Below are positions 52,046 to 59,918 of a stretch of 64,000 nt of DNA, piece by piece. Location of the stretch: assembly GCF_001187435.1 (NCBI RefSeq), contig NZ_LFXA01000002.1:1178001-1242000 (forward strand). The letters run 5' to 3'. Made by a program: the position numbers and the translations under genes. The notes beneath the pieces are model-generated. The model ran no database searches, was not told where the DNA came from, and saw nothing but the letters and a program-made list of their open reading frames with translations. Each line of letters begins with the position of its first letter. Position 1 is the first letter of the stretch. This DNA comes from Streptomyces caatingaensis. Its GTDB lineage: Bacteria > Actinomycetota > Actinomycetes > Streptomycetales > Streptomycetaceae.

Positions 52046-53257
52046 TCACCAGCGGACCGGCAGGGTCGCGGGGGCGCGCAGCGGCGTCGACTCGTCCCAC
52101 GGGATCGACTCCGCCGGGACCGCGAGCCGCACGTCCGGCAGCCGCTCCAGCAGCACCCTGATCGCGGTGGCGAGCTGCAGCCGGGTCAGGTGCCCGCCGG
52201 TGCAGGTGTGCGGCCCGTGCCCGAAGGCGACGTGGGCGTTGGGCGACCGGGTCAGGTCGAGGCGGTCGGGATCGGTGAACGCCTCCGGGTCGCGGTTGGC
52301 GGACGCCGGCACCGGGACGACCGCGTCGCCGGCCCGGATCCGCTGCCCGTGCAGCGTGAAGTCCTCCTTGGCGACGAGGATGTTGATGGCGTTCATGAGC
52401 GGGACGTACCGCAGCAGTTCCTCGACCGCCGTGCCGATCCCCGCCGGCTCGTCCCGCAGCCGCCGCAGCTGCTCGGGGTGGGTGAGCAGCGCGAGCAGGG
52501 CGTTGCCGGTGTGCTGGATGTTGGTCTTGTAGCCGGCCATGAGCATGGTGACGACGAAGCTGACGACGTCGTCGCGGGCCAGTTCGGCGCCGGGGCGGCG
52601 GCTCTCGGCCAGCAGGAGGTGGATGTAGTCCTCGCCGTGCCCCTCCCGCTCCTTGCGGGAGATGAGCTCGGACGCGTAGTCCTGCAGGGCGTACAGCGCG
52701 GCGAGCACCTCCTCCATCGTCAGCCCGGAGGCGCCGAGCAGGGCGAGCGTGTGCGGCAGGTAGACGTCGCGGTCCTCGTGCGGCAGTCCGACGGTCTCGC
52801 ACAGCACCCGCAGCGGCAGCGGCTCGGCGTACCCGGCGACGAGGTCGGCCGTGCCGTCCTCCGCCCCCGCGACCATGGCGTCGACCAGCTCCTCGGCCAT
52901 GGCCCGGATCCGCGGCTCCATGAACTCCAGCCGCTTGCGGCCGAACAGCGGCAGGACGGTGCGGCGGACGCGCTCGTGGTGCTCGCCGGTCATCTCCAGG
53001 AACGTCGGCAGGCACGGCGGCGGCGCGTCCGCGCCCTCGCGCGGCGGCCAGGCCGACAGCAGCGGCCGCTCCAGCCGCGGGTCGGCGAACGCGGCCCGCA
53101 CGTCGGCGTACCGGCTGATCAGCCAGCCCGTCTCGCCGTTGGGCAACTGGGCCTTGACGACGGGCTGTTCGGTGCGCAGCCGGGCGTAGGCGCAGGGCGG
53201 GCCGGCCGTGCCGGGCTCCACCTCGGGCACGGGGATGACGGTCTCGACGTCGCTCAT
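52046..53257 (-). CDS. Cytochrome P450 of the A-PCP-reductase locus (first)
   Basis: A 403-residue P450. Haem motif VAFGHGPHTCTGGHLTRLQ, ExxR in AVEELLRYVPLMN, I-helix TMLMAGYKTNIQHTGN, where the acid of AGxE/DT is Lys but the threonine is kept. The ATG overlaps the reductase gene stop (ATGA), so it is cotranslated with it. Substrate is likely the A-PCP-reductase product or a derivative. Confidence 0.93.
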   Translation of the reverse strand: MSDVETVIPVPEVEPGTAGPPCAYARLRTEQPVVKAQLPNGETGWLISRYADVRAAFADPRLERPLLSAWPPREGADAPPPCLPTFLEMTGEHHERVRRTVLPLFGRKRLEFMEPRIRAMAEELVDAMVAGAEDGTADLVAGYAEPLPLRVLCETVGLPHEDRDVYLPHTLALLGASGLTMEEVLAALYALQDYASELISRKEREGHGEDYIHLLLAESRRPGAELARDDVVSFVVTMLMAGYKTNIQHTGNALLALLTHPEQLRRLRDEPAGIGTAVEELLRYVPLMNAINILVAKEDFTLHGQRIRAGDAVVPVPASANRDPEAFTDPDRLDLTRSPNAHVAFGHGPHTCTGGHLTRLQLATAIRVLLERLPDVRLAVPAESIPWDESTPLRAPATLPVRW

Positions 53258-56200
53258 GCGCTCTTCTCCGGGGAGGCGGGACGGGTGATGTAGCCGGAGG
53301 CGAAGAAGTACTCCAGGTACCGGTCGAGCAGGGCGGCGTCCACCGGCGGGCACTCCAGCCCGCTGCCGGCCAGCGCCGCCTCCGCGTTGCGCCGCCCCAG
53401 CACGGGGAAGGTGCCCTTGAGGTACATCTCCTTGACGGACATGTCCGCCGTGCGGCTGCGGTCGACGCACAGCGACACGAACGGCGCCGTGGCGCTCGTC
53501 GGATGCGCGGCGACGTGCCGCACCAGCTCGCCGACCCACTCCCCGTACGGCATCGTCCGCAGCGCGAAGCCCGCCGCGCGCATCCGGTCCAGGACGTCCG
53601 AGAACATGCCCGGACGCGGGTTGGTGAGGTGGTAGACGCGCCCGTCGGCCTCCTCGTGGGTGGCGATGCGGACGACGCACTCGGCGAGGTGGTCCACCGG
53701 GACGAAGTCCATGGGCAGTTCGATGTCGGGGGCCAGGCCCGTCTCGGCGACGGTCTTGAACAGGGAGCAGATGGCCGTCTCGGTGTTGGACGCGCCGTGC
53801 GTCCGGTCGCCCGTCACCTCGTACGGCCGGTACACCGCCACCGGCAGGCCCTGCTCGGCGGCCTGCCGCAGCACGCCCTCCGCGACCCACTTGCTCTCCG
53901 CGTAGCCCATGGTCAGCCCGTCGGCGTGGGCCAGCGGCAGGTCCTCGTCCACCTCCCGCACCCCGGCGGCGCCGAAGCCGGCGACGACGGCGACGGTCGA
54001 CACGAAGTGCACCGGTACGCGGCGCGGCGCCGCGATGCGGATCACCTCGCGGGTGCCGTCCACGTTCGCCGCGCGCAACTCCTCGTACGGGTAGAGGAAG
54101 TTGACGCGGGCGCCGTTGTGGAGGACGAGGTCGAGGGTGCGGGACAGCTCCTCCGCGTGCCCGGCCGCGAGACCCAGCCCGGCCTCGGTCAGGTCGCCGG
54201 GGAAGCACTCCACCCGCCGCCACGCCGCCTCGTCCGGGTGGAGCCCGTAGCGGGCGAGCGCGGTGCGCACCCGCCGTTCGGCGTGGGCCCGGTTCGCGGC
54301 GCGTACGGGGCAGTGGACGCGCGCCGTCGTCGAGGCGAGCAGCCGGTCGAGCAGGAAGGCGCCGACGAATCCGGAGGCGCCCGTGAGCAGGATCTCCCGC
54401 GGGTCCCGGGGGCGCGGCGCGGGGCCCTCGGCGGGCGGCAGGTCGAAGCCGAGCTCGGCCTCCTTGGCGAAGTCGGCCGTCGGCCCGGCCGCCCCGGCGG
54501 AGCCGCCGCGCGCCGCGCGCACGGCCTCCGTGAAGCCCTCCAGGGTGGGGTCGGCCAGCAGCGACCGGATCAGACCGGAGCCCAGGGACGCGTCCAGGCC
54601 GAGGACGGCGAGGGTGCGGGTGACGGCCTCGGAGGCGAGCAGGGAGTCGCCGCCCAGGTGGAAGAAGTCGTCGCGGGGCTCGGGGCGGACGCGCAGCACC
54701 TGCTGCCAGACCTCGGCGAGGAGGCCCGGCAGGCCCTGCGGCCGCACCTCCTCCCCGCCGCGCTCCGGGGCGGCGGGCCGCAGCCGGGCGCGGTCCACCT
54801 TGCCGCCGCTGGTCACCGGGAAGCTCTCCAGCGGCACGAGCACCGGCACGGCCTGCGGCGGCAGCCACCGGGCGCAGTAGGCGCGCAGCTCCGGCAGCGG
54901 CAGGGGACGGCCGGGCGCGGCGGCGGTGACGTACGCGGTGAGCGCGCCGCCGTCGGTCTCCACGACGGCCTCGCCGACCTCCGGGTGGGCCCGCAACCGG
55001 GCCTCGACCTCGTCGAGTTCGACGCGGGCGCCGCGCAGCTTGACCTGGCGGTCCAGCCGGCCGCGGTACTCCAGCAGGCCGTCGGCGGTGAGGACCGCGC
55101 GGTCGCCGGTGCGGTAGAGCCGCCCGTCCGGCTCGACCGCCGGCAGGGACACGAACCGCTCCGCGGTCAGCCCCGGGTCGCCGAGGTACCCCAGCGCCAG
55201 GCCGTCCCCGCCGACGTACAGTTCGCCCTCCTCGCCGGGCGCGGCCGACGACCCGTCGGCGCGCAGGACATGGCAGGTGGAGGCGCCGAACGGGCGGCCG
55301 AGCGGGACGTGTCCGGCGTCCTCGGGCAGCGGGCGCAGCACGTGGGCGGTGGAGACCACCGCGTTCTCGGTCGGGCCGTAGAAGTTGACGACGGTGGTGT
55401 CCGGGCAGGCCGCGAGGACCGCGTTCGCCAGCCGCGGGTCCATCGCCTCGCCGCCGGCCGAGACGAACCGCAGCCCGGACAGCGCCTCGGGACGGGTACG
55501 GGCGACGAGGTGGAAGACGCTCGTCGTCAGGTACGCGACCGTCACGTCCTCCTCGCGCAGCAGTTTCTCCAGCGCGGTGGGCGACAGCAGCTCCTCGCGG
55601 TCGGCCAGGACCAGGCAGGCGCCGGTGAGCAGCGCGCCCCAGATCTCTATCGTCGAGGCGTCGGACGACAGCCCGTAGGCGTGCAGGATCCGGTCGCCCG
55701 GCCCGGGCGGCGGCAGTTCGGGCTCGGAGAGGACGAGGCGCACGACGCCGCGGTGCGGTATCGCCACCGGCTTGGGGCGGCCGGTCGTGCCGGAGGTGAA
55801 GACGACGTAGGCGCGGTCGGTGGCGGACCCGGTGACCGGCCGCGGTGCGGCGGGGGCGGCCGCGGTGTCGTCGAGCGCGATGCTCACGCGCAGTCCGCGC
55901 ACGGGGCGTTCGCTGCCCGGCAGCGTGACGGCGGCCCGCAGCCCGGCGTCCTCGGCCATCGCCCGCAGCCGGGCGGGCGGCAGGTCCGCGTCGAGCGGCA
56001 CATAGGCGCAGCCCGCCTTGAGGATGCCCAGCAGGGCCACCAGCGCCTCGAGCGAACGGCCGCCGCAGACGCCGACCAGGTCGCCCGGCTCGACGCCGCG
56101 GTCGAGCAGACGGGCCGCCAAGGCGTCGGAGCGGGCGTCGAGTTGCCCGTAGGTGAGGGTGCGCCCGCGGTGCCGGGCCGCCGGCGCTTCCGGCCGCTCG

Positions 56201-56322
56201 GCGGCCCGCTCGGCGAACAGCTCGGGCAGGCGCCGGTCCCGGGGCCAGCGGGCGGGCGCGGGCGTCGCGGGGGTGGGGGCGGGGCGGGGGAACGGGCGTG
56301 ACGAAACGTCGGTGTCGGTCAT
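53254..56322 (-). CDS. One-module NRPS-like enzyme: adenylation, carrier, thioester reductase
   Basis: A 1022-residue A-PCP-R enzyme. Adenylation domain about 30-515 with VFTSGTTGRPKP (A3), VNFYGPTEN (A5), LYRTGDRA (A7) and the catalytic Lys 508 in SGGKVDRARL. The amine-binding aspartate is at about 221 (SSDASTIEIWG), so the substrate should be an amino acid. Carrier domain about 530-600 with Ser 560 in FFHLGGDSLL. Reductase about 640-1022 with ILLTGASGFVGAFLLDR and YAESK. It would load an amino acid, hold it as a thioester and release it as an aldehyde or alcohol. No condensation domain. ATG follows GAAGGACC. First core gene of the locus. Confidence 0.95.
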   Translation of the reverse strand: MTDTDVSSRPFPRPAPTPATPAPARWPRDRRLPELFAERAAERPEAPAARHRGRTLTYGQLDARSDALAARLLDRGVEPGDLVGVCGGRSLEALVALLGILKAGCAYVPLDADLPPARLRAMAEDAGLRAAVTLPGSERPVRGLRVSIALDDTAAAPAAPRPVTGSATDRAYVVFTSGTTGRPKPVAIPHRGVVRLVLSEPELPPPGPGDRILHAYGLSSDASTIEIWGALLTGACLVLADREELLSPTALEKLLREEDVTVAYLTTSVFHLVARTRPEALSGLRFVSAGGEAMDPRLANAVLAACPDTTVVNFYGPTENAVVSTAHVLRPLPEDAGHVPLGRPFGASTCHVLRADGSSAAPGEEGELYVGGDGLALGYLGDPGLTAERFVSLPAVEPDGRLYRTGDRAVLTADGLLEYRGRLDRQVKLRGARVELDEVEARLRAHPEVGEAVVETDGGALTAYVTAAAPGRPLPLPELRAYCARWLPPQAVPVLVPLESFPVTSGGKVDRARLRPAAPERGGEEVRPQGLPGLLAEVWQQVLRVRPEPRDDFFHLGGDSLLASEAVTRTLAVLGLDASLGSGLIRSLLADPTLEGFTEAVRAARGGSAGAAGPTADFAKEAELGFDLPPAEGPAPRPRDPREILLTGASGFVGAFLLDRLLASTTARVHCPVRAANRAHAERRVRTALARYGLHPDEAAWRRVECFPGDLTEAGLGLAAGHAEELSRTLDLVLHNGARVNFLYPYEELRAANVDGTREVIRIAAPRRVPVHFVSTVAVVAGFGAAGVREVDEDLPLAHADGLTMGYAESKWVAEGVLRQAAEQGLPVAVYRPYEVTGDRTHGASNTETAICSLFKTVAETGLAPDIELPMDFVPVDHLAECVVRIATHEEADGRVYHLTNPRPGMFSDVLDRMRAAGFALRTMPYGEWVGELVRHVAAHPTSATAPFVSLCVDRSRTADMSVKEMYLKGTFPVLGRRNAEAALAGSGLECPPVDAALLDRYLEYFFASGYITRPASPEKSA

Positions 56323-56367
56323 CGGTCCTTCTCGCTCGTGCTGCGTTGCGGCGTGCGGCCTTGCTGC

Positions 56368-56406
56368 GTGCGGCGTGCTGGTGCGGCGTGCTCGTGCGGC
56401 GCGCGG
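56368..56406. repeat. 13-base tandem repeats in the gap before the A-PCP-reductase gene
   Basis: GTGCGGCGTGCTG (56368-56380), GTGCGGCGTGCTC (56381-56393) and a degenerate third unit GTGCGGCGCGCGG (56394-56406). They occupy the 115-base gap between the PPOX gene and the A-PCP-reductase start. The sequence either encodes nothing or is a leader repeat. Confidence 0.75.
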
Positions 56407-56437
56407 CCGCGGGGGTCCGGGCGCGGTGCGGCCGCGG

Positions 56438-56917
56438 TCAGCCGGCGTCGGCCCCGGCGGCCCCCTCGAAACCGGCCGCGAACGCGCCGAAGTCGGCGCT
56501 CCGCCAGCGCTGCGGGCGCATGCGGAAGGCGATGTCGTCCTTGAGCTGGCCGGCGGTCCCCGCGAGGTAGTCGCGTGCCTCCTCGGGGTCCAGGTAGCGG
56601 TGCGCGAGGGCCTCGCGGACGGCCGGGTCGATCGGGTCCTCCACCGCCGTGACCGGCCCCTCGACGCTGACGAACCGGTAGGGCCGCCGCTCGTCCTGCA
56701 CACAGAGGCTGAACCTGCCCGCCGCGCGCAGCAGTTGTGCCTTGATCGTCTCCCGTCCGGTCTCGACGACGATCTCGCCCCCGGGCTCGTATCCGTACCA
56801 GACGGGCACGACCAGGGGCGCCCGGTCACCGCCCCGGGGGTCGGTGACCCCGAGGACGCCGACCCGTGGGGCGGCGAGGAACTCTTCCCGTGCGTCGTGG
56901 GGCATGGCGGGCAGCAT
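56438..56917 (-). CDS. Pyridoxamine 5'-phosphate oxidase-fold flavoprotein
   Basis: A 159-residue split-barrel protein: REEFLAAPRVGVLGVTDPRG, PLVVPVWYGYEPGGEIVVET and FSLCVQDERRPYRFVSVEGP. This is a PPOX-like FMN/F420-binding family with DUF-type relatives that reduce or oxidise small molecules. ATG 56917 follows AGGAGA; an internal ATG at 56905 is possible. First gene upstream of the A-PCP-reductase on the same strand, so it is probably part of that locus. Confidence 0.88.
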   Translation of the reverse strand: MLPAMPHDAREEFLAAPRVGVLGVTDPRGGDRAPLVVPVWYGYEPGGEIVVETGRETIKAQLLRAAGRFSLCVQDERRPYRFVSVEGPVTAVEDPIDPAVREALAHRYLDPEEARDYLAGTAGQLKDDIAFRMRPQRWRSADFGAFAAGFEGAAGADAG

Positions 56918-57263
56918 GCGGTGATCTCCTGTTCCGGTGGAGCGGGACGCGCTCTGTTGCGGTCGCGTCTCCGTCGTGAAAAATCTTGGAAACGACGCAT
57001 CACTCCCCGACGGAATGCCCAACAAACCCATGTTTTGAGCCGAGTTGGGGTGTGGGGAGGGGTGGGTTCCGCAGGTGGCGGGGGTGCGGGTTACCGCGAG
57101 TTGAGCAGGAGTGGAAGGCTTCCGCGGGACGGGCCGGGCGGTGCCGCCGGGGAGCGTTCCGGCATGGCCAATGATCACTACTTGCGGCGGTGGTGACGCC
57201 GTGCTTACGGGGGCCTGCTCGCAGTCATCGGCCCCGAGGGGCGGGCCAGTAGGATCGGACATC
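56918..57263. other. Divergent intergenic region, PPOX / TetR
   Basis: About 346 bases between the divergent PPOX and TetR genes. There is an AT-rich patch near 56975-57040, suited to promoters, and TAGGAT at 57250-57255 ends 8 bases before the TetR ATG, so that gene may be leaderless. I found no convincing inverted repeat for TetR autoregulation here. No gene. Confidence 0.5.
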
Positions 57264-58025
57264 ATGGACGACCGTCGTATCCCCGCCGCCGGCGAAGCCT
57301 CCGGCGTGCCGGCACCGCCGTGGCTGCGGCCCGGACGGGCACCGCGGCCCGCGCGGGTGCCCCTGAGTCAGGACGCCGTGGTCGGGGCCGCCTTGGAGCT
57401 GATCGGAGAGGAAGGGCCCGAGAGGCTCACCATGCGACGGGTGGCGGAGCGGCTCGGCGCCAGTCCCGGCGCGCTCTACGTCCATGTGCAGAACAAGGAC
57501 GAGCTGGTGCAGCTCACCCTCGACCGGGTCATGGCCGAGCTGAGGCTGCCGCAGCCCGATCCGGCGCGCTGGACCGAGCAGGTCAAGGAGTTCGCCCGGG
57601 CCACGCGGGAGCTGCTGAGCCGCTACCCGGCGGTGGCGCGCATGTCCTTCGGGCAGGTTCCGTCGGGGCCCAACGCGGTCGTGGTGCTGGAGCGGTTGCT
57701 CGCGATCCTCACGGCCGGCGGCCTGCCGGGGCGCACCGCGGCGTACGCCGCCGACCTGGTCTCCGGCTATGTGAAGTTGTCCGTCCATGAGGCCGCGGTG
57801 TGGGCGGAGGAGAACCGGCGCAAGCCGCCGGCCGCGGAGCGGCTGGTCCAGGCCCGCGAGTATCTGGGTGCCCTGCCGGCCGACCGCTTCCCCCACCTGG
57901 CCGCGCTCGCCGGGCCCATGTTCGACGACTCCTCTCCGGGTGAGCGCTTCGAATTCGGCCTCGACGTCCTGGTCGGCGGGCTCCGCGCGATGGCCGGTCG
58001 CGACGAGGGGAACCCGTCCGGCTGA
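57264..58025 (+). CDS. TetR/AcrR-family regulator
   Basis: A 253-residue repressor with HTH PLSQDAVVGAALELIGEEGP and RLTMRRVAERLGASPGALYV then HVQNKDELVQLTLDRVM; the C-terminal domain resembles the TetR_C group. The N-terminal 30 residues are Pro/Arg-rich. It reads toward the MFS exporter gene 160 bases downstream, whose promoter holds two GAAC-N3-GTTC palindromes, the probable operators. The effector is likely an exported or toxic small molecule. Confidence 0.93.
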   Translation: MDDRRIPAAGEASGVPAPPWLRPGRAPRPARVPLSQDAVVGAALELIGEEGPERLTMRRVAERLGASPGALYVHVQNKDELVQLTLDRVMAELRLPQPDPARWTEQVKEFARATRELLSRYPAVARMSFGQVPSGPNAVVVLERLLAILTAGGLPGRTAAYAADLVSGYVKLSVHEAAVWAEENRRKPPAAERLVQAREYLGALPADRFPHLAALAGPMFDDSSPGERFEFGLDVLVGGLRAMAGRDEGNPSG

Positions 58026-58045
58026 CGCCTGCCCGCCCGTTGACG

Positions 58046-58075
58046 AAGCCCCACGGCCCACACGCCGTGGGGCTT
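58046..58075 (+). terminator. Intrinsic terminator after the TetR gene
   Basis: AAGCCCCACGGC (58046-58057) pairs perfectly with GCCGTGGGGCTT (58064-58075) across a 6-base loop and is followed by TT. A 12-bp perfect stem, the strongest terminator in the window. Confidence 0.88.
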
Positions 58076-58133
58076 TTCCGTGCCCGGATCTTCCGGCGCC
58101 CTGCCCGCTTCCCGGTGAATGCAGTATGTTGAG

Positions 58134-58163
58134 TGAACGCCGTTCAGTAGCGAACGTTGTTCA
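58134..58163. promoter_or_regulatory. Two GAAC-N3-GTTC palindromes upstream of the MFS gene
   Basis: GAACGCCGTTC (58135-58145, inside the perfect 13-mer TGAACGCCGTTCA) and GAACGTTGTTC (58152-58162) share the arms GAAC/GTTC with a 3-base centre and begin 17 bases apart. A -10-like TATGTT is at 58124-58129, so binding would block the MFS promoter. The adjacent TetR-family protein is the obvious ligand-responsive repressor. Confidence 0.7.
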
Positions 58164-58185
58164 GTTCCGTCATGGAGGCAAGGGG

Positions 58186-59889
58186 ATGTCCGCTCTCGAC
58201 CAGACCTCGTCCCGGAAGTCCGGACCGCCGGACGCATCCGCCGACCCACGCCGCTGGCGCGCCCTGATCGTCGTGATGGCGGCCTCGTTCATGAATCTGC
58301 TCGACGGGTCGATCGTCAACGTCGCGACGCCCTCGATCCAACGGGACCTGCACACCGGGTACTCGGCACTCCAGTGGGTCGCGGCGGGCTACACGCTGGC
58401 CTTCGCGGCGATCCTCATCACCGGGGGCCGGCTGGGCGACATCCACGGCCGCAAGCGGATGTTCATGACCGGAGTGCTCGGCTTCACCGTCGCCTCCGCC
58501 CTCTGCGGGCTCTCCACCAGCAGCGGGATGCTCATCGGCAGCCGCGTGCTCCAGGGCGCCTGCGCCGCCGTGATGGTTCCCCAGGTGCTGGGCGTGATCC
58601 GGGACATGTTCCCCCGCCGGGAACAGGTCATCGCCCTGTCCCTGTACGGGCCGGTGATGGGGCTCGCCTCCGTGGGCGGGCCGGTGCTCGGCGGCCTGAT
58701 CACTCAGGGCGACCTCTTCGGCCTGGGCTGGCGGCCCATCTTCTTCGTGAACGTCCCGTTCGGCCTGGCCGCGTTCCTCCTCGCGGGGCCGACCCTCCGC
58801 GAGTCCAGGTCCCCGAGGCCGCTCCGCCTCGACCTGGTGGGCGTGATCCTGGTCGTGACCGCGCTGCTGATGCTCATCGCCCCGCTGATCGAGGGCCGCG
58901 AACACGGCTGGCCGCTCTGGACCTTCGTGTGCGCGGCCGCCTCGGTGCCCGTCTTTGTCCTGGCCGGCGCGTACGAGCGGCGCAAGGACCGGGCGGGCGG
59001 CTCGCCGCTCGTCGAGACCAGCCTCTTCCGCAACCGCACCTACCTGGCCGGGCTGTTCGTCACCGTCGTCTTCTTCGCGGGCATGGCCTCCTTCTTCCTC
59101 GTCTTCGCCCTCTACCTGCAGATCGGTCTCGGCTTCTCGACACTGCGCACCGGACTCACCATCGGTGCCTGGGCCCTGGGAAGCGCCCTCGGCGGCGGCG
59201 CCGCCGGCGCCGTGCTGGGCCCCCGTTTCGGTCGCCGGATCCTGCACACCGGGGCGTTGCTCATGGCCCTGAGCGTCGCGGCCACCGCCCTGACGATCCG
59301 CCATTACGGACCCGACGTCACCTCCATGGAACTGGTCCCGTCGCTGACGGTGGCGGGCCTGGGCATGGGCCTGGTGCTCGCCCCGCTCTTCGACATCATT
59401 CTCGCCGGGGTCGCCGATCACGAGATCGGCTCCGGCTCCGGAACCCTCAACGCCGTCAACCAGGTCGGCAACACGGTGGGCGTCGCGGTCCTCGCCACCC
59501 TCTTCTTCACCTTCATCGGCCAGCAGGCGAGCCCCGCCGCCACCGACGCCGCGGGCCAGGTCCGCACGGCACTCGCGGCCTCCCGCGTGCCGGCCGCCCA
59601 ACAGGACGCCGTCGTCAGGGACTTCACCGCTTGCAGCCACGACCGGGCGACCGACAAGCACCAGGGAACCGCCCCGCCCAGCTGCCTCCGGCTCACCCGC
59701 ACCCTCCGGACCGCCGCACCCACGCCGCAGGACGCCGCACAGACGGGCCGGGCGGTGACCGCCGCCGGCGAGCGGGCGCGGGCGACGGCGTTCAGCACCG
59801 CCGCCGAGCGGACCCTGTGGATCGAGACCGGCCTCTTCGGTCTCACCTTCCTCCTGGCCTGGTCGCTGCCGCGCCACTCCCGCAACTAG
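58186..59889 (+). CDS. DHA2-family MFS drug exporter (EmrB/QacA type)
   Basis: A 567-residue exporter with about 14 helices. Landmarks: ASFMNLLDGSIVNVATPSIQ (motif D1), LGDIHGRKRMFM (motif A), GPVMGLASVGGPVLGGLI (motif C) and HEIGSGSGTLNAVNQVGNTV. The final stretch has a large Thr/Ala/Gln-rich extracytoplasmic loop before the last helix. The ATG follows GGAGGCAAGG. Likely repressed by the TetR protein through the tandem operator. It probably exports a product or toxin of the neighbouring biosynthetic genes; the substrate is unknown. Confidence 0.94.
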   Translation: MSALDQTSSRKSGPPDASADPRRWRALIVVMAASFMNLLDGSIVNVATPSIQRDLHTGYSALQWVAAGYTLAFAAILITGGRLGDIHGRKRMFMTGVLGFTVASALCGLSTSSGMLIGSRVLQGACAAVMVPQVLGVIRDMFPRREQVIALSLYGPVMGLASVGGPVLGGLITQGDLFGLGWRPIFFVNVPFGLAAFLLAGPTLRESRSPRPLRLDLVGVILVVTALLMLIAPLIEGREHGWPLWTFVCAAASVPVFVLAGAYERRKDRAGGSPLVETSLFRNRTYLAGLFVTVVFFAGMASFFLVFALYLQIGLGFSTLRTGLTIGAWALGSALGGGAAGAVLGPRFGRRILHTGALLMALSVAATALTIRHYGPDVTSMELVPSLTVAGLGMGLVLAPLFDIILAGVADHEIGSGSGTLNAVNQVGNTVGVAVLATLFFTFIGQQASPAATDAAGQVRTALAASRVPAAQQDAVVRDFTACSHDRATDKHQGTAPPSCLRLTRTLRTAAPTPQDAAQTGRAVTAAGERARATAFSTAAERTLWIETGLFGLTFLLAWSLPRHSRN

Positions 59890-59918
59890 CCGCGCGGGGC
59901 CACCGGCCGGTACAGGAG

